From contig NZ_JAGRQC010000002.1 in NCBI RefSeq assembly GCF_018122655.1, forward strand, positions 310,001 through 374,000: DNA of 64,000 nt, in the 5' to 3' direction. Shown piece after piece: positions 17,717-26,835 of this stretch. Position numbers and translations under genes: made by a program. The notes beneath the pieces are model-generated. The model saw nothing but the letters and a program-made list of their open reading frames with translations. It ran no database searches and was not told the origin of the DNA. The stretch comes from Stakelama marina (GTDB lineage Bacteria > Pseudomonadota > Alphaproteobacteria > Sphingomonadales > Sphingomonadaceae). The first letter of the stretch is position 1. Every line of letters begins with the position of its first letter.

Positions 17717-17805
17717 CGAAGGGGCAAATGGCGGATATTGGACATGGCTGGCGGCCGCAGTGCCGCCGTCGGGGCCGAACAGCGGGACGAAGGGGCGAAT
17801 AGCGG
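17717..17805. repeat. Two direct repeats in regulator/acyltransferase intergenic region
   Basis: cgaaggggcaaatggcgg at 17717-17734 and cgaaggggcgaatagcgg at 17788-17805 differ at 2 of 18 positions and are 71 bp apart, on the same strand. They lie between the divergent acyltransferase and LytTR genes. LytTR domains bind direct repeats, although usually at closer spacing, so these are candidate regulatory sites only. Confidence 0.4.
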
Positions 17806-17894
17806 CACGCCGAAACGCGCCGGGTATGTTAGTGTCAAACGCCAGGCGCTAACGCTGGCGGCATGGCGCATTTGGCTTTCAAGAGCAGAATCGA

Positions 17895-18794
17895 ATGAAC
17901 GGCGTGAAACGCGAAGGGGGTCAGCCGGCGCAATATTCGCCGATGGTTCAGGACCGGCGGATCGATCGGTCGACGCGCGTCTGGATCGCGACGGCGTTGC
18001 TGGCCTTCCTGATCGTCGACGTACAAACACGCATCTACGAGTTCCAGCGGAACGGTGCGGAGGTACCGCTGGACCGCATTCTGTTGCATGAGCTGTCGGG
18101 AATCGGCGCGTATCTGGTCATGGTTCCGGTGATAGGCTGGCTCGCCGCCCGGGTGCCGCCCGGCCAGATGCGCTGGCACCGCTTCCTGCCCTTCCACTTC
18201 GCATGCAGCCTCGGGACCGCGCTGATCGCGATCGTCATCTTCGTTGGCGTCCGCAAGGTCCTGAGCCCGGTCATGCTCGGCGAAGCCTATGTCTTCGATC
18301 CGCAACCGATCAGGGGATTCCTGTACGAGTACCGAAAATTCGCGCTCTTCTATGCCGCTGCCGTCACCCTGTTCGCGCTTCGTCGACAGCTTGCCTATCG
18401 CTCCGATGAATTGCAGGCGGCCAAGACGGAGGCTCTGAGATCGCACCGGATCACGTTGAAGGATGGCAATCGCACGATACGGGTGAAGGCCGATGACGTG
18501 ATCTGGATGAAGGCAGCGTCCAATTACGTCGATATCGCGGTCGGCGACCGAACGATTCTGGTACGGGGAACGCTGCAGGAACTGGCAGAACAACTGCTGG
18601 CGGCGGACGTGCCCGCGCTCAGGGTGCATCGATCCTATGTCGTGAACGGTCGCCACATTATCGGCTGCCGCCCCGATGGCGAGGGCGGGCTTTCGATCGC
18701 AATGTCCGACGACACCGAAATTCCGGCCAGCCGCAACCGCCGCGATGCCGTAGAGCGCCACCTGGCCGAAACCGATCGCGCGCCCACCGAATAG
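17895..18794 (+). CDS. Membrane-anchored LytTR transcriptional regulator
   Basis: A 299-residue protein without a receiver domain. The N-terminal half has four hydrophobic segments (about residues 29-45, 70-90, 105-125 and 150-165). A short charged linker leads to a C-terminal LytTR DNA-binding domain (about 185-285) with LKDGNRTIRVKADDVIWMKA, ASNYVDI, RVHRSYVVN and the ending ASRNRRDAVERHL. It probably senses a membrane or envelope signal directly. It is divergent from the acyltransferase 3 gene by 252 bp, and its stop faces the S9 peptidase gene, so both are candidate targets. Confidence 0.88.
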   Translation: MNGVKREGGQPAQYSPMVQDRRIDRSTRVWIATALLAFLIVDVQTRIYEFQRNGAEVPLDRILLHELSGIGAYLVMVPVIGWLAARVPPGQMRWHRFLPFHFACSLGTALIAIVIFVGVRKVLSPVMLGEAYVFDPQPIRGFLYEYRKFALFYAAAVTLFALRRQLAYRSDELQAAKTEALRSHRITLKDGNRTIRVKADDVIWMKAASNYVDIAVGDRTILVRGTLQELAEQLLAADVPALRVHRSYVVNGRHIIGCRPDGEGGLSIAMSDDTEIPASRNRRDAVERHLAETDRAPTE

Positions 18795-18883
18795 TGCCTG
18801 CTGGTTTCCACGCCGTCCGGTCGCAACGGTGACGATGGTGGGCAAGTCCTGACATGGTCGCCGAATGGGCGGTTGCCGCGGAT

Positions 18884-21526
18884 TTAGTGCTTGGACGCCA
18901 CTCCACCCGCCGCTTCACTTTCTGGTCGTTCGAGATACCGGTCGAACCAGGCCAGTGTTCGAGCGACGACATCGCGGACATTGGCGGGCGATTGTGCCAG
19001 ACTATGACTCTCACCGCCGTAGCGCAGCAGTTCCGCTGTCTTTCCCTGCTTGTACAGGCTGTAGAAAAACAGTTCCGCCTGGGTTGGCGCACCACGTATA
19101 TCCATGTCGCCATGGATGAGCAGCAGCGGCGTGTCGACACGGTCGACATAGGCCAGCGGCGAGTTGCGGATATAGGATTGCATATCCTTCCAGGGCGGCG
19201 CAGTCAGTCCGAACAGATAGCCCGTTTCTGCATTGTCACTCTTTTCGTGCGCGATGCCCGGATAGCTCCACGAGTTCGGGTCGAACTGCCCATAATTCGT
19301 CACGAGGTCACTGATTCCGGCCATGGCTACCGCTGCCCTGAACCGGTCGGTTTGCCCTATCAGGGCCTCAACGGCGTACCCACCGAAACTCTGCCCGAAT
19401 ACTCCGACACGGTTCGGGTCGGCGATGCCCATCGCGACCAGACGATCAACCGCGGGCAACACGCCATCCGGAAGCTGACGATAGACATCTTTTTGGTTCC
19501 CGTTCCCGCCGAGCGGAATCGAGGGAATGAGCACGACATATCCCTGCGCCGCATAGAGGTGAAGATTGTAGAAGCCCGGCATCGCGGTGCCCGACATATG
19601 GTCGCCACGAAGGTCGGCTGGCACACGATAACCGCCATATACCCAAACCAGCGTCGGATAGCGTCGACCCGTAACATAACCCGGCGGCAGGATCATCGAT
19701 GCGTTGAGCTTCGCGCCGTCGGCGGTTTGATACGTGACCAATCGCGTCTCGCCCCAATCGACGTCACGCAAATATGCATTCAGCGTCAGGAGGGTCCGAT
19801 CCGGCCCGCCGGCAAGATTGGCAAGGCGAAGATCAAGTCCATCGGGCTTGGCCCGGCTATACAATAGCGCCGCATTATCCGCGCCCATGTCGAGAAGATC
19901 GGCAGTAAATGCCGGGATCGAATGGGTGATGATGCCGGATCCCGTGTCCATCGTGGCCATAACCCAGCTGTCATCCGATCGGTGCAACACTATCAGCCGA
20001 AAACGCAGTGCGGGACCAGGGTCCCGGGGCAGCAGAAACCAGGCATCTTTTCCGAGTTGAGCAACGGAAACGAAGGCGCCGCGCGAAGGATCGAGACGCA
20101 GCAATCTTCCGTCGACCAACGCTGCCAGCGATTCTCGGCGTGTCCGAACGAGGCTGTCGGGCGGAGTTGCGCCATCCGGAACCTCGATGGCCCTTGCAGG
20201 CGCGGCGGTTCGCATAAGCCACCATTTGCCGTCCCGCGAACGGGCGGCGATGCTTTGATTGTCGATCCAATAGACCGCTGCGGGATGCGGGTCGGCCGCC
20301 GTGGCGAATTGCTGCCCGATCGATTCGGCACCGACCTGCTGCACCGAACCGGTACTCGCATCGGCGACAAATACCGGCGTTTCGTCAGTGAAGGGATCGC
20401 TGCGCCCCCTCAGCGCCACGCGCCGTCCGTTGGGCGACCAGCCATATAGCTCAAGCGGATAGCGGGCAGCCGCCGGCATCGTCGCCCACTGCACGCCGCC
20501 ATCCGCATCCAGGGGCACAAAACCCAGGCGGCGTTCGACCGCCCACCCGTCCGCCGAAAGATTCGGGATTGGGCGGCCTGCGCTCGGCTGGAAGGCCCTG
20601 ATCGTTACGAGGACTGCTGCACGCGTTCCGTCAGGCGAAACGGACACGGTCAACCCGCCCTGAAACGGATAGGCCGGCACCGTCGCGAGCGTTCGATCCC
20701 GCCCGGTCTGGGTGTCGATAATACGCAGCACCGCTTCGGGCGCGGGGATGTCCCAATCGGTGCGAGCCGTCCCGCTTGCGACGCCCTTGACCGTCGGCAA
20801 GGCACCTTGCCCGATCCGGTCAGCGTCACGCGCCAGGGCGCGATACGGCCGCACGAATTGGTCGATCGCTGCCGACAGCTTGTCCTGAGGCAGCGTAACC
20901 ACAAGCAGTCGGTGGTCGTCGAGCCACGTAAACGGGGCGTTCTCTGCCACCGGACCGTTGCTGCATCTGTGCGCGACCTCCCCGTGACCGGCACCACCAC
21001 GGACATCGAGCAGATTTAGTGGGCTGCCATAGCGTGTCTGCGTCATGACGCCGTCGGCGCTTGCGCGCGAAAGACTGTTGCTCTCACGATCCCAGACATA
21101 GAGGCGTACATTGTCACCGCCGCGCGGCTCTTCGCGCTCCGCCTGTGTCGAAAGCATTGCAAGCCGTCGGCCATCCGGCGACCAGGTCGCGCACCAGTAA
21201 CCGGCAGCCTTCGCCGCGCCATGGGTCAGCGCACGGCGCGCGCCGGTTCGTGTCGAGACCAGCCAGACGTCGCTTCGTGTCGGATCAACCTCGTAAGAGG
21301 CCCGCCCGTACATTTCGCCGGCATTGGCCGGGCGGCGGATTACTGCTGCTACCCACCCGCCGTCTGGCGAGATCGAGGCGCGATCAACGGATTCCCTTCC
21401 CAACACATCGTCGATCGCAACCGGGCGCTTGGCCGCGGGGTGCGGTTCGGCGCGAGCGACACCGCCCACAAGAAAGACAGCGATTATTGTCAGCAAGGCT
21501 GTTAAGAGCCTGAAATACCGAGCCAA
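18884..21526 (-). CDS. Secreted S9 family serine peptidase
   Basis: An 880-residue prolyl-oligopeptidase-family enzyme. An N-terminal signal peptide (MARYFRLLTALLTIIAVFLV, cleaved probably after ARA) is followed by a beta-propeller region with repeated ISPDG/WSPDG motifs, then an alpha/beta-hydrolase domain. The nucleophile is Ser713 in VFGQSFGGYAVEAL, the Asp is in LLLIHGDMDIRG and the His is in YGGESHSLAQ. It resembles periplasmic S9 glutamyl or dipeptidyl peptidases. I chose the TTG at 21526 because ggggagagg lies just before it and the signal peptide begins there; an ATG at 21577 is the alternative. It is convergent with the LytTR gene. Confidence 0.87.
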   Translation of the reverse strand: MARYFRLLTALLTIIAVFLVGGVARAEPHPAAKRPVAIDDVLGRESVDRASISPDGGWVAAVIRRPANAGEMYGRASYEVDPTRSDVWLVSTRTGARRALTHGAAKAAGYWCATWSPDGRRLAMLSTQAEREEPRGGDNVRLYVWDRESNSLSRASADGVMTQTRYGSPLNLLDVRGGAGHGEVAHRCSNGPVAENAPFTWLDDHRLLVVTLPQDKLSAAIDQFVRPYRALARDADRIGQGALPTVKGVASGTARTDWDIPAPEAVLRIIDTQTGRDRTLATVPAYPFQGGLTVSVSPDGTRAAVLVTIRAFQPSAGRPIPNLSADGWAVERRLGFVPLDADGGVQWATMPAAARYPLELYGWSPNGRRVALRGRSDPFTDETPVFVADASTGSVQQVGAESIGQQFATAADPHPAAVYWIDNQSIAARSRDGKWWLMRTAAPARAIEVPDGATPPDSLVRTRRESLAALVDGRLLRLDPSRGAFVSVAQLGKDAWFLLPRDPGPALRFRLIVLHRSDDSWVMATMDTGSGIITHSIPAFTADLLDMGADNAALLYSRAKPDGLDLRLANLAGGPDRTLLTLNAYLRDVDWGETRLVTYQTADGAKLNASMILPPGYVTGRRYPTLVWVYGGYRVPADLRGDHMSGTAMPGFYNLHLYAAQGYVVLIPSIPLGGNGNQKDVYRQLPDGVLPAVDRLVAMGIADPNRVGVFGQSFGGYAVEALIGQTDRFRAAVAMAGISDLVTNYGQFDPNSWSYPGIAHEKSDNAETGYLFGLTAPPWKDMQSYIRNSPLAYVDRVDTPLLLIHGDMDIRGAPTQAELFFYSLYKQGKTAELLRYGGESHSLAQSPANVRDVVARTLAWFDRYLERPESEAAGGVASKH

Positions 21527-21640
21527 TACGCCTCTCCCCGATGAAGCTGCAAGCGTCCGGGTGCAATGGGGCGACAATGTGACCGCAAAAGATTATTCGC
21601 CTTTCGGCGCGGGCCGCACAATCGGCTTAGAGCGTCCTCG

Positions 21641-22369
21641 CTACCCCTTCGACGCGAGCGTGATGATCGAGAGGCCGGGCGGTAGCGGTATGCGGCCGAC
21701 GAGATGGCGCTCAAGGCCGAATATCGTTTCGAACGCCGTGTTGAGCGGTTTTGCCGGGGGCGAATCGTCGCTGTCGTCCTTGCCCCGCAAACGCCCCGCG
21801 AGCCGTGCGGCGACCGCTGCGGGGAACAGCAGCGAGTTGAACCAGCGCAGGCCGTTGTGGCGCAGGCCGGCATCGACGATCGCGCGGTTCAGCGTGCGCT
21901 TCGAATAGCGGCGGTGATGGTGGTTGACGACGTCGTGCGCGCTCCACATCCACTGGTGCGCGGGCACGGTGATGAGGATCCTGCCGCCGGGCTTCAGGCA
22001 CTCGGCCATCGCCTTCAGCGCGGCGACATCGTCTTCGATATGTTCGACGACGTCGAGCACCGCGATCAGATCGTAGCTTTCGCGCTCCACACCGCCGAGT
22101 GCCGGGAGCGGCGCGCTGCCGATCGCCTTGCCAAGCCGCGCGCCGGCGATCTCGGCCGCGGCAGGATCGATCTCGATCGCATCGACCGTGCCGAACCTCG
22201 CCAGCATCGGCAGGTTGTGGCCGGTGCCGCAGCCGATTTCCAGAATGCGTGCATCGGCGGGCAGCCCACCCTCTCGCCTCAGATAGTCGGCGAGAATCTC
22301 GCGCCGCGCGCGGTACCACCAATGCGTCGAATCGTGCGCCGCCATCCGGTCGTAGACGATACGTTCCAT
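21641..22369 (-). CDS. Class I SAM-dependent methyltransferase
   Basis: A 242-residue methyltransferase. The SAM-binding glycine loop is ILEIGCGTGHNLPML (about 42-56), followed by an acidic DAIEIDP and LIAVLDVVEHIEDDVAAL, then LKPGGRILITVPAH. The substrate is unknown. The C-terminal part contains MW..HDVVNHHHRRYSKRTL, seen in methyltransferases encoded next to polyprenyl-linked glycosylation genes. It lies 1 base after the GtrA-like gene, so the two are co-transcribed. Confidence 0.87.
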   Translation of the reverse strand: MERIVYDRMAAHDSTHWWYRARREILADYLRREGGLPADARILEIGCGTGHNLPMLARFGTVDAIEIDPAAAEIAGARLGKAIGSAPLPALGGVERESYDLIAVLDVVEHIEDDVAALKAMAECLKPGGRILITVPAHQWMWSAHDVVNHHHRRYSKRTLNRAIVDAGLRHNGLRWFNSLLFPAAVAARLAGRLRGKDDSDDSPPAKPLNTAFETIFGLERHLVGRIPLPPGLSIITLASKG

Positions 22370-22370
22370 G

Positions 22371-22838
22371 TCAGGCGAAGACCCATTGGCGATTGAGGAC
22401 GAAGGTAACGACCGGCACGATCATCAGCCCCGGTATCAGCGGCACCCAGGCGGGCTGGTGCAGGAGCGCGGTCAGCACCCAGGTGATCGATGCGTGCAGC
22501 GCCAGCCCGAACCCCTGCACGGCGACGAATTTGGCATGCTGTCGCCCGCTATTGTCGCGGGTGCCATGCCCTTTGAAGCTCCATTTGCTGTGCAGGAAAA
22601 ATCCGCTGACGACCGCCGCGGCGAAGGCGAAGGGAACCGCGAACACCGCCTGCCCGCGCGCAAAGACATAGAGCGCGAGCGGAAGATAGACACCGGTATA
22701 GATGAGCGTCGCGATGCCGCCCGCCACGCCGAAACGAACGAGCTGGCCGACAATGCCGCTCGCCCGTATTGCCCGTACCTGCCGATGGATTGCCGTCACG
22801 TCCGCCTTGCCCTTTGCGCCTGTGGCACTAATGCGCAT
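22371..22838 (-). CDS. GtrA-family membrane protein, putative flippase
   Basis: A 155-residue protein with four membrane segments: FGVAGGIATLIYTGVYLPLA, a second around FAVPFAFAAAVVSGFF, then HSKWSFKG, the typical GtrA loop, then two more, ending FVLNRQWVFA. GtrA proteins are proposed to flip polyprenyl-phosphate sugars to the periplasm. The start could be ATG 22838 or GTG 22799, the latter preceded by aaggcgg. Its 5' end is 20 bases from the divergent GT-C-like gene, so the two share a compact promoter region. Confidence 0.85.
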   Translation of the reverse strand: MRISATGAKGKADVTAIHRQVRAIRASGIVGQLVRFGVAGGIATLIYTGVYLPLALYVFARGQAVFAVPFAFAAAVVSGFFLHSKWSFKGHGTRDNSGRQHAKFVAVQGFGLALHASITWVLTALLHQPAWVPLIPGLMIVPVVTFVLNRQWVFA

Positions 22839-22858
22839 CGCAGCAAGAGGAAAGCGTT

Positions 22859-24724
22859 TTGGTAGATTCGCGAGCTGCCCTTGGGGGGCTTCAACGACAG
22901 GTCGATCGCCACTGGCTGCGCTGGAGCATCCTGATCTGGCTGATGATCGCGGTGTTCTATTTCTGGCAGCGCTGGCCCTATATCTATTGGCTCGCGCTGC
23001 GCGATACCGACGACAATATGCGGCTGATGCAGGTCCGCGCGCTGCTGTCGGGCCAGGGCTGGTTCGACCTGACGCAATACCGCCTCAATCCCCCGACCGG
23101 ATTCAACATCCACTGGTCGCGGATCGTCGATCTGCCGATCGCCGGACTGATCCTGTGGTTACGGCTGTTCACGAGCAATTACTGGGCGGAACGGATCGCA
23201 ACCGGCATCGCGCCACTGTTGCCGCTGTCGATCGTCATCGCGTCGATGGCCTATACCGTGCGCAAGCTGGTCGCGCCGCTCGCCTGGCCGCTGACCGTCG
23301 TGCTGCTGCTCGTCGGCTGCAACATCGCGATGCTGATGTTCATGCCGATGCGGATCGACCATCATGGCTGGCAGCTCGCGGCGCTGACGCTGACCGGTGC
23401 GGGACTGGTTGACGAACGCAAGGCGCGCAGCGGCGCGATCATCGGGTTGTCGAGCGCCTTTTCACTCAGCATCGGGCTGGAGATGCTGCCCTATTGCGCG
23501 ATCGCGGGGGCGATCCTGACGCTGCGCTGGATCATCGACCGCGACGATGCGCGGCGGCTGGGCGTGTACGGGCTGACGCTCGCCGGGGGGACCGCGCTGG
23601 GTTTCGCCGGCTTCGCATCGAATGCCAACCATGCGATGCGCTGCGACGCGCTGACGCCGGTCTATCTTTCGACCATGGTGACGGCGGGGACGCTGCTGTT
23701 CCTGATGGCGCTTCTCAACCCCAGGCACCGGCTTGCGCGGCTGGGCGTCGCCGGAGTGGCGGGCATCGCGCTGGGCGCCGGATTCGCGCTGACCTTTCCG
23801 CAATGCCTGGGGCGGCCCGAACAGGCATCGCCCGAGCTGTATCGCATCTGGCTCGACAATGTCCGCGAGGCCAAGCCGATCTACAAGCATCCGCTGCGCG
23901 ACGCGATCGGCATCGCCACCTTCCCGGCGATCGGGCTGATCGGGACGCTGCTGGCAACGTGGAAGGCCTGGCGCGAGCGGCGCTTCATGCTGTGGCTGCC
24001 GACCGCGCTGTTCAGCATTTCGGCGGGCGCGATGCTGTTCTGGCAGGTGCGCGCCGGGCCGGCGGCGCAGCTGATGGCGCTGCCGGGCGCGACCGCGCTG
24101 GGCTGGATCGTCATCCCGTGGTTCCTGCGCCAGAAATCGGCCTTTGTGCGCATTTTCGGCGCGGCGGCGACCTTTGTCGCGATATCGGGGCTGATCGGCG
24201 GCTTTGCCGTGCAATGGTTCCACATCGACAAGCCTAGCAAACGCTACATGACGATCCGCCGGGCGAACGCGAAATGCGCGAGCTATTCGCGGCTCATCCA
24301 GCTGAACCGCATTCCGAAGCAGATCATGTTCACGCATGTCGATCTGGGGCCGCGGCTGATTACCGTCACGCATCATGACGCGGTCGCCGGGCCGTATCAC
24401 CGCAACGGTCAGGCGATCCTGGACGTCCATCACGCCTTCATGGGCACGCCGCAGCAGTTCCTCGCCATCGCGAAGCGACACCATGCGACGATGCTGCTGA
24501 CCTGCCCCAACATGTCGGAAACGACGGTCTATCGCGCGCGGTCGCCGCACGGCTTCTACGGCCAGCTGGCGCATGGCAAGGTGCCGGGCTTCCTGAAGCC
24601 CGTCGAACTGCCCGAAGGATCTCCCTTCAAGCTGTGGCGGATCGACTATGGCGCGGCCGCGAAGCCGTCAGAAAAAGCTGGCGCGAAGCCCGTCGATGAC
24701 GAACTGGGTGGCAAAGGCCGATAG
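22859..24724 (+). CDS. Large polytopic membrane protein, GT-C glycosyltransferase-like
   Basis: A 621-residue protein with about twelve hydrophobic segments. After the first membrane helix (ILIWLMIAVFYFWQ) comes LRDTDDNMRLMQVRALLSGQ, an acidic first periplasmic loop like the D-x-D/E-x-D loops of GT-C enzymes. NIHWSRIVDLPIAGL follows. The soluble C-terminus (about 455-621) is periplasmic-looking. The substrate is unknown; with GtrB- and GtrA-like genes nearby it is a candidate GtrC-type transferase. The only good start is TTG 22859 with agagga 7 bases upstream. Its last 57 bases overlap the convergent marC gene. Confidence 0.75.
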   Translation: MVDSRAALGGLQRQVDRHWLRWSILIWLMIAVFYFWQRWPYIYWLALRDTDDNMRLMQVRALLSGQGWFDLTQYRLNPPTGFNIHWSRIVDLPIAGLILWLRLFTSNYWAERIATGIAPLLPLSIVIASMAYTVRKLVAPLAWPLTVVLLLVGCNIAMLMFMPMRIDHHGWQLAALTLTGAGLVDERKARSGAIIGLSSAFSLSIGLEMLPYCAIAGAILTLRWIIDRDDARRLGVYGLTLAGGTALGFAGFASNANHAMRCDALTPVYLSTMVTAGTLLFLMALLNPRHRLARLGVAGVAGIALGAGFALTFPQCLGRPEQASPELYRIWLDNVREAKPIYKHPLRDAIGIATFPAIGLIGTLLATWKAWRERRFMLWLPTALFSISAGAMLFWQVRAGPAAQLMALPGATALGWIVIPWFLRQKSAFVRIFGAAATFVAISGLIGGFAVQWFHIDKPSKRYMTIRRANAKCASYSRLIQLNRIPKQIMFTHVDLGPRLITVTHHDAVAGPYHRNGQAILDVHHAFMGTPQQFLAIAKRHHATMLLTCPNMSETTVYRARSPHGFYGQLAHGKVPGFLKPVELPEGSPFKLWRIDYGAAAKPSEKAGAKPVDDELGGKGR

Positions 24725-25291
24725 CAGCACGCCGAGAAGCCGGGTAATCACCGCCTCGATCTTGGCGCCCATCAGCCGCATGATCGGCCCCGCCGCCATC
24801 AGTGCGCCGAGCGTCAGGAGCAGGATCACGCCGATCGCCGACAGGATCACGATCGACGCCTCGATCCCGTGATTCTGCGACATCAGCAGCATGACGCTGG
24901 CGATCGACCCCGGCCCCGCGATCATCGGCATCGCCATCGGAAAGATCGAGACGTCCTCCACCTCGGGCGTGTCCATGATCTTCTGCGCGCGGTCCTCGCG
25001 CCGCTGGGTGCGCTTTTCGAACACCATTTCGAGCGCGATCACGAACAGCATGATGCCACCCGCGATCTTGAACGAATCGAGACTGATGCCGAGGCCGTGG
25101 AGGAGCTGCTCGCCGAACAGCGCGAAGGTGAAGATGATGAGCGCCGACACCACCACCGCGCGGATCGCCATCGAGCGGCGCTGCGCCGAGGTCGCGCCCG
25201 CGGTCAGCCCGCCGTAGATCGGCGCGCAGCCGAGCGGATCGATCACCACGAAGAAGGTGATGAAGGTCGAGACGAAAAGTTCGAGCAGCAT
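24668..25291 (-). CDS. MarC family integral membrane protein
   Basis: A 207-residue inner membrane protein with six predicted helices. Family hallmarks are FFVVIDPLGCAPIYGGL near the N-terminus and PMAMPMIAGPGSIASVMLL in the middle. Despite the name, no role in multiple antibiotic resistance is established and the transported substrate is unknown. It ends 57 bases inside the convergent GT-C-like gene. folD lies 2 bases further along on the same strand, upstream in the transcription direction, so the two may be co-transcribed. Confidence 0.9.
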   Translation of the reverse strand: MLLELFVSTFITFFVVIDPLGCAPIYGGLTAGATSAQRRSMAIRAVVVSALIIFTFALFGEQLLHGLGISLDSFKIAGGIMLFVIALEMVFEKRTQRREDRAQKIMDTPEVEDVSIFPMAMPMIAGPGSIASVMLLMSQNHGIEASIVILSAIGVILLLTLGALMAAGPIMRLMGAKIEAVITRLLGVLLSAFATQFVIDGLRASFF

Positions 25292-25293
25292 CG

Positions 25294-26169
25294 TCAGATC
25301 GCGTCGTCAGCGAGCGCGACGCCGGCATTGCGATGCGCGGCGACCAGCGTGTTCCTGAGCAGACACGCGATCGTCATCGGTCCGACGCCGCCCGGCACCG
25401 GCGTGATCGCCCCCGCAACCGACGCCGCGCCGTCGAAATCGACATCGCCGATCAGCCCGTCATCGGTGCGGTTGATACCAACGTCGATGACGGTCGCACC
25501 CGGCTTGATCCACTCGCCCTTCACGAATTCGGGACGCCCGACCGCGGCGACGACGATATCGGCGCGCCGGACATGGCTCGACAGGTCACGTGTTCGCGAA
25601 TGCGCCACGGTTACGGTGCAATTGCGCGACAGAAGAAGCTGCGCCATCGGCTTGCCGACGAGGATCGAGCGGCCGATCACGACCGCGTCCAGCCCCGAAA
25701 GATCGCCGCGCTGATCCTCGAGCAGCATCAGGCAGCCGAGCGGGGTACACGGCACCAGCCCGTCGATCCCGAGCGCCAGGCGCCCGGTGCTGACCGGCGT
25801 CAGGCCGTCGACATCCTTGTCCGGGTCGATGCGGCGGATAACCGCCTGCTCGTCGAGATGGCCGGGCAGCGGAAGCTGGACGAGGATGCCGTCGATCCGC
25901 GTATCGGCGTTGAGTTGATCGACAAGATGAATCAGTTCGTCGAGCGGAACGTCGGCGGGCAGCCGGTGTTCGAAGCTTTCCATGCCGGCGGCCACGGTCG
26001 CCTTGCCCTTCATGCGGACATAGACGTTCGAGGCCGGGTCCTCGCCCACCAGCACCACCGCAAGGCCGGGCGGGCGCCCGGCCTTTTCGCGAAATGCGGG
26101 CACCAGCGCGGCAACGCGCGCGCGAAGGTCGGCGGCAAACGCCTTTCCGTCGATGATCTCGGCCGTCAT
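25294..26169 (-). CDS. folD: Methylenetetrahydrofolate dehydrogenase/cyclohydrolase
   Basis: Bifunctional one-carbon enzyme that interconverts 5,10-methylene- and 10-formyl-tetrahydrofolate. The 291-residue protein has the catalytic region [11 protein letters not shown] with the active Lys, the substrate motif [14 protein letters not shown], and the NADP-binding [16 protein letters not shown] followed by [11 protein letters not shown]. It lies in a compact leftward run: DUF167 (4-base overlap), folD, marC. Confidence 0.96.
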   Translation of the reverse strand: MTAEIIDGKAFAADLRARVAALVPAFREKAGRPPGLAVVLVGEDPASNVYVRMKGKATVAAGMESFEHRLPADVPLDELIHLVDQLNADTRIDGILVQLPLPGHLDEQAVIRRIDPDKDVDGLTPVSTGRLALGIDGLVPCTPLGCLMLLEDQRGDLSGLDAVVIGRSILVGKPMAQLLLSRNCTVTVAHSRTRDLSSHVRRADIVVAAVGRPEFVKGEWIKPGATVIDVGINRTDDGLIGDVDFDGAASVAGAITPVPGGVGPMTIACLLRNTLVAAHRNAGVALADDAI

Positions 26170-26477
26170 GCGCCAGCCCCATAAAGACTTCGCGCCGTGG
26201 TTGCCAGCGTCTCGGGATCGCCTTCGATCCGGAGGCGCTTCTGCCGCGCGGTTTCGCCGCCTAGGATCGTCACCGCACGCCTGGCGACGCCGAAACGCTT
26301 GGCGAGGAAGACGATCAGCGCGGCATTGGCTGCGCCGTCGACAGGCGGTGCGTTCAGTCGGACGGCGAACCGGTCGCCCTTGCCCGCAATCGCTTCTCGC
26401 GACGAACGCGGCGTTACGCGGACGGCGATGGTGATACCGTCATCACCGACCTGCCACGCAGCGCCGTCCGCCATCAC
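26166..26477 (-). CDS. DUF167/YggU family protein
   Basis: A 103-residue protein matching the DUF167 fold: [33 protein letters not shown] and [19 protein letters not shown]. The family is widespread and small, and has no firmly established biochemical role. It starts at ATG 26477, with 26474 as an alternative. It overlaps folD by 4 bases and follows the YggT gene by 4 bases; the yggT-yggU pairing is common in proteobacteria. Confidence 0.9.
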   Translation of the reverse strand: MMADGAAWQVGDDGITIAVRVTPRSSREAIAGKGDRFAVRLNAPPVDGAANAALIVFLAKRFGVARRAVTILGGETARQKRLRIEGDPETLATTARSLYGAGA

Positions 26478-26481
26478 CGGC

Positions 26482-26784
26482 CTACATCGGCACCGTGACG
26501 GAATTCACGTAAAGCGACGGAATGATGAAGTTCTGGAGGATGGTGATGAGGATCAGCACCACCAGCGGCGACAGGTCGAGCGCGCCGAAATCGGGGAGTA
26601 TCCGCCGGATCGGTCGATAGAGCGGCTCGGTTATGACGTTGAGCGCGTGCCAGATGCTGCGCACGAAATCATTATAGGTGTTGATGACGTTGAACGCGAT
26701 CAGCCACGACATGATCGCCTGGATGACGATCACCCACCACAGCAGCCCGAGCAGATACTGGATGATTTCGAGAATGGTGTTCAA
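26482..26784 (-). CDS. YggT family membrane protein
   Basis: A 100-residue protein with two hydrophobic segments (about residues 8-28 and 72-92) around the conserved loop LNVITEPLYRPIRRILPDFG, which defines the family. YggT proteins have been linked to osmotic or ion homeostasis and to organelle or membrane organisation, but the mechanism is uncertain. It is the first gene of a leftward unit yggT-DUF167-folD-marC, 51 bases after the argB stop. Confidence 0.9.
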   Translation of the reverse strand: MNTILEIIQYLLGLLWWVIVIQAIMSWLIAFNVINTYNDFVRSIWHALNVITEPLYRPIRRILPDFGALDLSPLVVLILITILQNFIIPSLYVNSVTVPM

Positions 26785-26835
26785 GGTCGCTGTCTCCGCG
26801 TCGGTGTATGGCGTTACTGATACAGTCGCTACAAC

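Noticed and set aside
17895..18794. LytTR protein as a two-component response regulator
   Set aside because: There is no receiver domain and no histidine kinase gene nearby. The N-terminal half is membrane helices.
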